From: Alphaproteobacteria bacterium UBA7371
GTDB lineage: Bacteria; Pseudomonadota; Alphaproteobacteria; UBA8317
Direction: 5' to 3'
Assembly: GCA_002469865.1 (NCBI GenBank)
Contig: DKOD01000064.1
Coordinates: 1 to 7,291, forward strand
DNA: 7,291 nucleotides
Under the pieces are notes generated by a model. It saw nothing but the letters and a program-made list of their open reading frames with translations, was not told the DNA's origin and did no database searches. Of this stretch, positions 1-5,606 are shown piece by piece; the first letter of the stretch is position 1, and every line of letters begins with the position of its first letter. The position numbers and the translations under genes are program-made.

Positions 1-420
1 CTCATGCGCGAGGTCAAGAAGCCAGGCCCTGACCAAGCCCGACACCAACATAATTTGGGGCTTATCTTTGAGCAGCTTGGGGCACAAACCAAAGCCATGT
101 ATTGGTTGAAGCAAGCCTTTCAGCACGGACATCAACGTTGCCGTGCTGGCATGGAGCTCATTCGTTTGCATCTCCAAGATGGTGGCCTGGATGAAGCCCA
201 TATGATTGCCAATGACATCGCTCAGGACCTCACCGATCAAGGTGATCTTCTGGCTTGTTATGAATTGGCTGTTTTGGCCGGTGATGAACAATTGGCCCGG
301 CTTTTGGACCAAAGGCTCAACCAATTGGGAAGCCACACCCACCGACTCAATGGCCTCAAGGCACCCATCGGCCGCCCCAAGGGGGCCCTGCCGCTTAGGC
401 CTAAAAAAATTCAAGCTTAA
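1..420 (+). CDS. TPR/Sel1-like repeat protein, C-terminal part (5' end probably outside window)
   Basis: The reading frame is open from the first base and ends at TAA 418-420. An ATG lies at 4-6, but no ribosome binding site can be seen before it, so the true start is probably upstream and this is a C-terminal fragment of at least 138 residues. The translation is a series of short amphipathic helix pairs. It contains a Sel1/TPR-like unit (NLGLIFEQLG, then KAMYWLKQAFQHG, residues 17-42 from that ATG), a second unit with AGMELIRLHLQDGGLDEA, and a third, weaker one rich in Leu and Ala. It ends in a basic tail (RPKGALPLRPKKIQA). Such repeats are protein-protein interaction scaffolds; the partner is unknown. 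No membrane segment is visible. The gene converges on the transporter operon, and the two stop codons overlap within TTAA (417-420). The repeat assignment is by eye; a general helical-repeat protein is the alternative. Confidence 0.6.
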   Translation, partial: LMREVKKPGPDQARHQHNLGLIFEQLGAQTKAMYWLKQAFQHGHQRCRAGMELIRLHLQDGGLDEAHMIANDIAQDLTDQGDLLACYELAVLAGDEQLARLLDQRLNQLGSHTHRLNGLKAPIGRPKGALPLRPKKIQA

Positions 421-1130
421 CCCGACACCAACCGGAAGGATTTGCGGTAGGCACCAGGCTCATCACGCAAATTTTGACTCACCTCCAAATGGCGCCTGAA
501 CTCATCCTCGGACATCACACCCACGTCCGCTGTGGGCTTTAATTGTTCACCAGGCACGGGGACCATCTGCGCCACCGGTGTTCCTTTGGGGATGACACCT
601 TCAAAATCCACAGCCAACATGGCTGGGAAATGCACCAATCCATGGGCAAAATGATGGGCATCCACCATCCCAGTAATCGTCTGAAACGGAAGCTCAGCCC
701 TATTATGGGGGTGGGTAAATAGCGCAAACCAACCAGGCGGCATGGAAATGGCAAAGAAATTCAAAAACTTGAGCGCCATTTGGCCTTGATCAAACGGGCT
801 ATCCTTTAATTGCTCAACCGCATGAAGCGCGACGGGGCTGCGTGGGTGGCTGGAATCGTCAACAGCCGGCACGCCTTCATCCCAACGAACCCAACCATCC
901 TCAATGGTGATGTCAGCTTGTAGGAAGAACAAAAAACCGGCCTGCATGGCATCCAGAAATGGTGGGCATTGCTTCAGGGTGCGCAAGGCATGGCCACCGG
1001 TAAAATCCGTCGCGGCCTCATTGGGCATGTCACGCAACCATTCAGGCAGATGCTGGCGGGCCGGGGCCGGGGCGATCAAATCATGCTCCATGCCCGGCAG
1101 ACAGGAGAAACGAACGTCTATGGTTTCCAT
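417..1130 (-). CDS. DUF6065-like protein of unknown function, last gene of the ABC operon
   Basis: This encodes 237 residues from ATG 1130-1128. A GTG three bases earlier (1133) is possible, but GGA of CGGAATAAGTG lies 7 bases before the ATG, and the TGATG overlap with the preceding stop matches the junction upstream in the operon. There is no signal peptide or membrane helix, so it is probably cytosolic. Recognisable blocks are LPEWLRDMP (28-36), LKQCPPFLDAM (52-62), PPGW (131-134), THPHNR (139-144), LPFQTITGMVDA (147-158) and DFEGVIPKGTPVAQMVPV (175-192). From memory this set resembles DUF6065, a family of roughly 230-260 residues found in bacteria and in viruses including cyanophages; no function is known. 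The glycine-containing IPKGTPVAQ turn suggests a compact beta-rich domain, but that is inference. The tight coupling to a transporter permease suggests a role with the imported compound. The family name is a recollection, not a search result. Confidence 0.75.
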   Translation of the reverse strand: METIDVRFSCLPGMEHDLIAPAPARQHLPEWLRDMPNEAATDFTGGHALRTLKQCPPFLDAMQAGFLFFLQADITIEDGWVRWDEGVPAVDDSSHPRSPVALHAVEQLKDSPFDQGQMALKFLNFFAISMPPGWFALFTHPHNRAELPFQTITGMVDAHHFAHGLVHFPAMLAVDFEGVIPKGTPVAQMVPVPGEQLKPTADVGVMSEDEFRRHLEVSQNLRDEPGAYRKSFRLVSG

Positions 1131-1996
1131 CACTTATTCCGTTGGCGAAAGCGGTAGGTATAGATGATAGATATTAAAATGGTGAGGCCAACAAAAATCA
1201 CGCCGAGTGCGTTGATCACCGGCGTGTGCACACGGCGTGCCTCTTGCACAATCTGGGTGGTCAGGGTGCAGGAACCACCAATAGAAAACACCGTGGTGTT
1301 GTAATTTTCAAAACTCATCAAAAAGGCGATCACGGCCGAGGTGGCAAGCGCCGGCACCAGGAATGGGAGAAGGATTTTGCGGAAGGCGAAGAAAGGTGAG
1401 GCCCCCAAATCCATGGCCGCATCATCAAGCGCCCCATCATGGCGCTGCAAGCGCGCCATGATGATCAGCATGGGGTAGGAAGCAATGAAACTTAATTGCG
1501 CCAAGGTGGCGGTAAACAGCCCACCTTCAACACCCACCTCGCGCCAAAGAATAATGGTGGAAATCCCCAGCACAATGCCCGGTGTGAGCATGGGCGTGAC
1601 AAGGATTGGATATAGCGCCCCACCAATTCTGCTGGCCGTGACCCGGAGTATCAAGGCCGCAGATAAGCCCATCAACACCGCCATGGGGGTGACGATTCCA
1701 GTCAAGATGAAGGAATTACCCAGACATTGGCGCAAGGTCCTGTATTCCCGATCCATCGCCAAATCCACAAAATGCTGGAAGGTAAAACCCTCCCAATTCA
1801 TCACTGATGGCGGCGATGCCTGATTAAATGCCGCCAACATCATCAAGATGAGGGGCGCAAACATGAAAGAAATGAACACAAAAACATAAGCCCGCAGCGC
1901 CCCACGATCTTCAAATTTAAGGGCCGGCATCACAAACAGCGCGAAGATCAAGATCAAAGCCGCCAGCACACCCAAAAGAAGCGAAATCATGTCCAT
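1130..1996 (-). CDS. ABC transporter permease, PotC-like (spermidine/putrescine-type inner-membrane component)
   Basis: This 288-residue inner-membrane protein is the second permease of the importer. I chose ATG 1996-1994, which overlaps the stop of the upstream permease as TGATG. The longer open frame to 2104 adds 36 residues that merely re-read the end of the upstream gene, and another in-frame ATG (1990) is possible. The cytoplasmic EAA-type loop that contacts the ATPase is visible at about 191-217 (DDAAMDLGASPFFAFRKILL, with the conserved Gly at 198). Hydrophobic segments lie at about 5-24, 38-58, 94-116, 127-150, 164-181, 210-230 and 260-281. That gives one more N-terminal segment than the six usual in PotC, although the segment around 5-24 could be a poorly conserved extension. 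The short loop MTPGIV-like motif (PMLTPGIVLG, 135-144) and the C-terminal basic YRFRQRNK fit the PotC/PotI group. Substrate specificity cannot be taken from a permease. Confidence 0.9.
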   Translation of the reverse strand: MDMISLLLGVLAALILIFALFVMPALKFEDRGALRAYVFVFISFMFAPLILMMLAAFNQASPPSVMNWEGFTFQHFVDLAMDREYRTLRQCLGNSFILTGIVTPMAVLMGLSAALILRVTASRIGGALYPILVTPMLTPGIVLGISTIILWREVGVEGGLFTATLAQLSFIASYPMLIIMARLQRHDGALDDAAMDLGASPFFAFRKILLPFLVPALATSAVIAFLMSFENYNTTVFSIGGSCTLTTQIVQEARRVHTPVINALGVIFVGLTILISIIYTYRFRQRNK

Positions 1997-3210
1997 CAGC
2001 GTGCCAACACCCGCAGGTTGATGCCAAAAAGCCTGAGGACCACAAAAACAAAAATGATGGAAACCAACAGCAAGGTCACAGAATAGGCCGAGCCACTTCC
2101 CCAATTGCCGGATTCAAAAAATTTGTCATAGGTAAGCTCGGTGAACCATTTTTGGCCCTTACCTCTTGAAATAATATAAGGGACCGACAAAGACCCCACG
2201 GCCATCATGAAGGTCATGATGCAGCCCACCGCCATGCCCGGCAGTGCATGAGGGGCGATGATCCTCCAATGGGTTTTCAGGGGCCCTGCCCCCAGATCCC
2301 TGGCGGCCTCGATCTGGCTACGATCAAGGGTGGAAAGGGTGTTGTAGATTGGGAAGACCATGAACAGAATGAAGGTATAGACCATCACCAAAAACACTGA
2401 GCCTGGCATGTTGGTCCAGGCAATGGCAGCTTCCAAGGGAATTAGACCTAACTTGTCCAAAAGCCTATTGAGCATGGCCTTGGTGTCGATGATGGCAAGC
2501 CAGGCATAAATCCGCATCAATTCATTCACCGCATAGGGAATCACGAGCGCCAGGAAGAGTGCTGAGCCAGCTTGCATCCGCGACAAACCACTCAAGGCAT
2601 AGGCAATGGGGTAGCAAACCATAAGACCAATAATGGTCACACAAAAAGCAGAAATAATTGTTAACAACAGGGAGTTTCTTGGGATCTCGCGGTCGAAAAT
2701 GGTAAGGTAGTTGTCGATCCCATAGACAAAGGCTTCGGCCTCTTCTTTTTCCAAGCGAAGGACATCATTTTGCAGCTGCGCCAATAATTGTTCGGCAATG
2801 ACCTTTTGGTCTGCCAAAGAAAGGCTGTCATCTTCAACCACCGGCTTTCCTGAGGACAAAAACCGATCACAAGCACCCATGGCCGCGGCATTGTTGGTGG
2901 CCGATGGCGCCGCCATCACGCTGGCCGATGGGGCCATCATGCTGGTGGCCGATGGAATACCTTGGCCCAAACCGCCACCGTCATTTTTTCCATATTTGAG
3001 GTCAAATTTGATTTCCGAGAGGCAATTGCTGGCCCGGTCCTTATCCTCCCCCACAACAGCCAATTCCGTTTGCCAGCGTTCCGGTTTGAAGGAAAATTCC
3101 AGCAGCATGGCATAGGATGCACCGATGAGCACCAACACCCAGAAAGAAACCGCCAATAGGGCAATTACTCCAATGACCGGACCATAATGGCGCATCACGG
3201 CTGGTGTCAT
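1996..3210 (-). CDS. ABC transporter permease, PotB-like, with large periplasmic insert
   Basis: This 404-residue inner-membrane permease pairs with the PotC-like protein. ATG 3210-3208 overlaps the ATPase stop as ATGA, which supports this start and translational coupling. The first membrane helix is at about 11-36 and further helices lie between about 180 and 395. The EAA loop is at 301-325 (EAARDLGAGP then a Gly-containing WRIIAPHALPG), and the helix 2-3 region has NELMRIYAWLAI (229-240), typical of the PotB/PotH group. PotB proteins are usually about 280-320 residues; the excess sits between helix 1 and helix 2 (about 42-178). That insert has two cysteines (63 and 114), a Gly-rich stretch (78-84), a Pro/Ser/Ala/Met repeat (86-109) and a probable charged helix (about 131-160). 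By topology it should face the periplasm, where it could contact the binding protein. The insert is in frame and the permease core is intact, so the gene is probably functional. Confidence 0.92.
   Translation of the reverse strand: MTPAVMRHYGPVIGVIALLAVSFWVLVLIGASYAMLLEFSFKPERWQTELAVVGEDKDRASNCLSEIKFDLKYGKNDGGGLGQGIPSATSMMAPSASVMAAPSATNNAAAMGACDRFLSSGKPVVEDDSLSLADQKVIAEQLLAQLQNDVLRLEKEEAEAFVYGIDNYLTIFDREIPRNSLLLTIISAFCVTIIGLMVCYPIAYALSGLSRMQAGSALFLALVIPYAVNELMRIYAWLAIIDTKAMLNRLLDKLGLIPLEAAIAWTNMPGSVFLVMVYTFILFMVFPIYNTLSTLDRSQIEAARDLGAGPLKTHWRIIAPHALPGMAVGCIMTFMMAVGSLSVPYIISRGKGQKWFTELTYDKFFESGNWGSGSAYSVTLLLVSIIFVFVVLRLFGINLRVLAR
2899..2955 (-). repeat. In-frame 24-bp tandem repeat encoding three Pro-Ser-Ala octapeptides
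   Basis: On the plus strand GGCCGATGG recurs at 2899, 2923 and 2947, exactly 24 bases apart, with related sequence (GCCATCAT-like) between the copies. In the permease frame this gives three eight-residue units: PSATSMMA (86-93), PSASVMAA (94-101) and PSATNNAA (102-109). The units have diverged outside the PSA core. Because 24 is a multiple of three, copy-number change would not break the frame. It lies in the predicted periplasmic insert of the PotB-like permease and probably forms a flexible linker. Confidence 0.85.
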
Positions 3211-4301
3211 GCAGCATCTCCGTCGATGGATGCCGCCAATTCACTTCTGGGCAGTGCCAGGGCATGCTCCGCATCAACCACAAACCGAACATGATGACCA
3301 ACGGAAAGAACACTGCGGCCGGGGATTTCAGCATGCCAGGAGATGGCGCCATCATTAATGGTCATTTGCGCCTGGGCCCCTTCCATGGAAATATTCTCAA
3401 CCCGGCCGGCACGTTCGCCCATATCGGTGATCAAGATTTGCTCCGGGCGTACGAACAGATAAGCATCTTGGCCGATCTCTAGGCCCGTGCCTGCCCGGGC
3501 GCGCAAGCTTCCAAAAGGCCCGGTCAGCTCCGCCATGGGGCCATCCCTTTGCACAACCCTGGCAGGCAAAATATTGGATGCCCCCACAAAACTTGCCACG
3601 AACGCATTTTGGGGCTGGTGATAAACCTCCCTTGGGGTGGCTATCTGTTGGATGCGCCCTTCATTCATCACAGCCATGCGGTCCGACATGGCCAAAGCCT
3701 CACCCTGGTCATGGGTGATATAAATAAAAGTGACACCGGTTTTTTGCTGAATGCTGCGCAACTCCGCGCGCATATGCTGGCGCAATTTGAGATCAAGAGC
3801 CGACAAAGGCTCATCCAACAACAACACCTCCGGGTCCACCGCCAAGGCCCGGGCAATGGCCACACGCTGGCGCTGCCCACCTGAAAGTTCACCAGGTCTT
3901 TTGTCCCCCTGGCCAGTGAGGGCCACCAATTCCAACAATTCGTCGGCGCGTTTCAAACGTGCGGCACGACCCACCCCCCTGGCCTCTAAGCCAAAGGCAA
4001 CATTGTCGCGAACATTCATCAAAGGAAATAACGCAAGTGATTGAAAGATCATGGCCGTGGGTCGCCGGTTGGCGCGCAGACCTGCCATGTTCTTGCCACC
4101 AATGAGCACCCGACCGCCCGATGGCTCCAGAAACCCAGAAATCGTCTTGAGAATGGTTGTCTTGCCACATCCTGAAGGTCCAAGAATGGAGAAAAACTCA
4201 CCATCTTCAACCGTCAAACTGGTCGGATGAACGGCTGTAAAATCGCCAAATTTAACCGATAAATGTTCCAGAGATACCGACTGACCGCGTGCAAGGGTCA
4301 T
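3207..4301 (-). CDS. ABC transporter ATP-binding protein, PotA-like
   Basis: This 364-residue cytoplasmic ATPase powers the importer. It starts at ATG 4301-4299 behind a strong GGAGG (4312-4308) six bases away. All nucleotide-binding elements are present in order: Walker A GPSGCGKTT (41-49), Q-loop IFQS (Gln 87), signature LSGGQRQR (139-146), Walker B VLLLDEP (159-165), D-loop SALD (167-170) and the H-loop His in ITHDQ (His 197). The C-terminal part from about 240 (VGASNILPARV) carries the TOBE-type domain, with VRPEQI at 284-289, as in the PotA/MalK/FbpC group. The length is normal for the family. The stop overlaps the start of the PotB-like permease (ATGA), and the binding-protein gene lies 68 bases upstream. 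PotA is the best label because of the permease and binding-protein partners; a related iron or thiamine-type ATPase would look similar in isolation. Confidence 0.96.
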   Translation of the reverse strand: MTLARGQSVSLEHLSVKFGDFTAVHPTSLTVEDGEFFSILGPSGCGKTTILKTISGFLEPSGGRVLIGGKNMAGLRANRRPTAMIFQSLALFPLMNVRDNVAFGLEARGVGRAARLKRADELLELVALTGQGDKRPGELSGGQRQRVAIARALAVDPEVLLLDEPLSALDLKLRQHMRAELRSIQQKTGVTFIYITHDQGEALAMSDRMAVMNEGRIQQIATPREVYHQPQNAFVASFVGASNILPARVVQRDGPMAELTGPFGSLRARAGTGLEIGQDAYLFVRPEQILITDMGERAGRVENISMEGAQAQMTINDGAISWHAEIPGRSVLSVGHHVRFVVDAEHALALPRSELAASIDGDAA

Positions 4302-4307
4302 GGAAAG

Positions 4308-4312
4308 CCTCC
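4308..4312 (-). promoter_or_regulatory. Ribosome binding site of the PotA-like gene
   Basis: GGAGG on the minus strand lies six bases before ATG 4301. It is the strongest Shine-Dalgarno sequence in the operon. It sits only nine bases beyond a stable hairpin, so the ATPase gene is initiated independently rather than by coupling to the binding-protein gene. Confidence 0.85.
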
Positions 4313-4321
4313 AAATAGGAT

Positions 4322-4348
4322 GACCGCCGCCCCAAAAGGACGGCGGTC
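4322..4348 (-). promoter_or_regulatory. Intercistronic stem-loop between binding-protein and ATPase genes
   Basis: GACCGCCG (4322-4329) pairs perfectly with CGGCGGTC (4341-4348). In the minus-strand RNA the stem continues through a U-G wobble and two G-C pairs, giving about 11 pairs closed by a five-base UUUUG loop. No U-run follows: the next bases read AUCCUAUUUGGAGG. A classical intrinsic terminator is therefore unlikely. Stem-loops after binding-protein genes in ABC operons (known for malE-malF) protect the upstream message from 3' decay and let the binding protein be made in excess. That role here is inference from position. Confidence 0.75.
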
Positions 4349-4369
4349 GGGTCCATTTTCTGTTTCAGA

Positions 4370-5506
4370 TCAGGCGTTGGTGATCTGTTCCACAAATTCG
4401 TTACGAACGGCCGCAAAATATGGGGTATCTGCCTGCCACCACCACATGTTGCCGAGAACATCGTTGGTGTATACATCGCCGAACTGCTTCTTATATTGCG
4501 CGCTGGTAAATTCAGAGGCGCCAACAACGGCAGAGTTATAGCCAGTGTTGTTGGACAACATGCCGCCCATTTCAGGGGTGAGCATGAAGTTCACAAATTC
4601 ATAGGCCTGCTCAATATTTTCTGCACCCGATGGAATACCCACCGAATCAAGCCATGTGATGATGCCTTCTTTTGGGGCGCGGTATTTGAAATCGCTATTT
4701 TCTTGGTTGAGGAGAAGACCGGTTGTGTCCCAGGTCTGACCAACAACACAGCCAGCATCAGAAAATGCGCTGGTGGCTTCGGTGGCATTGTTCCAGAAAG
4801 CACCAAAGTTTTCTTTATGTTCGATCACAAATTTGGTGATTTCTGACATCACGCGGCGCATGTCGTCTTCTGACTTATAGACGTCGAGCATGCGGTTGGA
4901 GTTCAACTTACCCATGGCGTCGAGGTAAAGGCCGGTTCCAAACAGCACAGACTTCTGGCGAAATGCAGCCTTGCCCTTGGCTTCAGGTGACCAAAGAGCC
5001 CCGAAAGAAAGGTCATCACCGGAAAGATCCATTTGCTTGGCATTGAACGTCAAGCCTTCGGTGCCCCAATTGAATGGAAGCAAGAAACGCTTGCCATCCT
5101 TCACGCCGCCCAACTGAATGGAGTCGCGAACAAAGGATGGGATGATGTTGTCGATGGCAACCTTGTTTTCATCAAGAGGCATCAACCAAACACCATTAGG
5201 CGCGTCTTTGTTGTCATAACCTGCACGGTTGGTGATGGATGGGAAGATGACGTCAAAGCCCTTACCCTGGGAAGCTTGGAGCTTCTGCTCTGCTTCATCA
5301 TTGGAACCATAGGTGGAAAGCTCAACCTTGATGCCAGTCTTGCTTTCAAATGCTTCAATTATGTTGGCCTGCACATAATCAACCCAGGCAAAAACGCGAA
5401 CGCTGCCGGATGAGGCAAAAGCCTTGCTGGACAAAATGGCGGGGGCGGAAAGCGCGGTGGCTGAGGCCACGGCACCTTTGATCGCAGAACGACGGGTGAT
5501 GTTCAT
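4370..5506 (-). CDS. Periplasmic solute-binding protein, PotD-like, with Tat-type signal peptide
   Basis: This 378-residue protein captures the substrate and delivers it to the permeases. ATG 5506 is preferred over the TTG at 5521, because AAAGAG (5518-5513) ends six bases before the ATG and the signal peptide then has a normal length. The N-terminus MNITRRSAIKG carries a twin-arginine pair (R5, R6), a hydrophobic stretch and an AFA-SSG cleavage site after residue 31, so Tat export is likely. The mature protein begins SVRVFAWVDYV, typical of the PotD/PotF fold, and has GFDVIFPS (83-90), PFNWGTEGLTFN (144-155), GQTWD (256-260), PKEG (278-281), IPSGAENIEQAYEFVNFML (291-309) and NTGYNSAV (320-327). 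A tryptophan cluster at 355-357 follows. Aromatic and acidic residues fit a cationic ligand, but polyamine, quaternary amine or amino-ester substrates cannot be separated by eye. The gene lies between the hydrolase gene and the ATPase gene. Confidence 0.93.
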   Translation of the reverse strand: MNITRRSAIKGAVASATALSAPAILSSKAFASSGSVRVFAWVDYVQANIIEAFESKTGIKVELSTYGSNDEAEQKLQASQGKGFDVIFPSITNRAGYDNKDAPNGVWLMPLDENKVAIDNIIPSFVRDSIQLGGVKDGKRFLLPFNWGTEGLTFNAKQMDLSGDDLSFGALWSPEAKGKAAFRQKSVLFGTGLYLDAMGKLNSNRMLDVYKSEDDMRRVMSEITKFVIEHKENFGAFWNNATEATSAFSDAGCVVGQTWDTTGLLLNQENSDFKYRAPKEGIITWLDSVGIPSGAENIEQAYEFVNFMLTPEMGGMLSNNTGYNSAVVGASEFTSAQYKKQFGDVYTNDVLGNMWWWQADTPYFAAVRNEFVEQITNA

Positions 5507-5512
5507 GATGGA

Positions 5513-5518
5513 CTCTTT
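5513..5518 (-). promoter_or_regulatory. Ribosome binding site fixing the start of the binding-protein gene
   Basis: AAAGAG on the minus strand is six bases before ATG 5506. It overlaps the codons after the alternative TTG start at 5521, which therefore cannot use it. This decides in favour of the 378-residue product. Confidence 0.7.
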
Positions 5519-5537
5519 CAAAAATTGGAAAACTAAG

Positions 5538-5554
5538 TGGGCAAGATTTGCCCA
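5538..5554 (-). promoter_or_regulatory. 17-bp perfect inverted repeat between hydrolase and binding-protein genes
   Basis: TGGGCAAGATTTGCCCA has two perfect 7-base arms around a 3-base centre. It lies 31 bases upstream of the binding-protein start and 53 bases after the hydrolase stop. In the minus-strand RNA it forms a 7-pair hairpin followed by a moderately U-rich stretch (CUUAGUUUUCCAAUUUUUG), so it could be a weak terminator or attenuator that separates the two genes. As DNA it could equally be an operator for a dimeric regulator. The sequence alone does not choose between these. I could not identify a convincing -35/-10 pair in the 100-base spacer. Confidence 0.55.
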
Positions 5555-5606
5555 AAGTTCAACTACCCCAGTTTTGTGAAGTTTTTATGAAGCGGGCATA
5601 CAAATG

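Noticed and set aside
384..412. Terminator at the TTAGGCCTAA palindrome followed by an A-run
   Set aside because: The palindrome has no room for a loop, and on the plus strand it is followed by A rather than T, within coding sequence.
1997..2104. 36-residue upstream extension of the PotC-like permease
   Set aside because: It re-reads the 3' end of the PotB-like gene in another frame, is rich in Cys, His and Trp unlike permease N-termini, and the TGATG overlap at 1996 gives a better start.
2880..2960. CRISPR-like repeats
   Set aside because: The 24-base periodicity has no unique spacers, lies in frame inside a permease gene and encodes a protein repeat.
4322..4348. Rho-independent terminator after the binding-protein gene
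   Set aside because: The stem is strong, but no U-run follows in the transcribed direction, and the next ribosome binding site is nine bases away.
5033..5413. 126-codon plus-strand open frame opposite the binding-protein gene
   Set aside because: It is the antisense shadow of the PotD-like gene; no ribosome binding site or family motif was seen.
5555..5606. Sigma-70 or sigma-54 promoter just upstream of the binding-protein gene
   Set aside because: TTCACA resembles a -35 box but has no acceptable -10 at 16-18 bases, and the GG/GC spacing does not fit a sigma-54 site.
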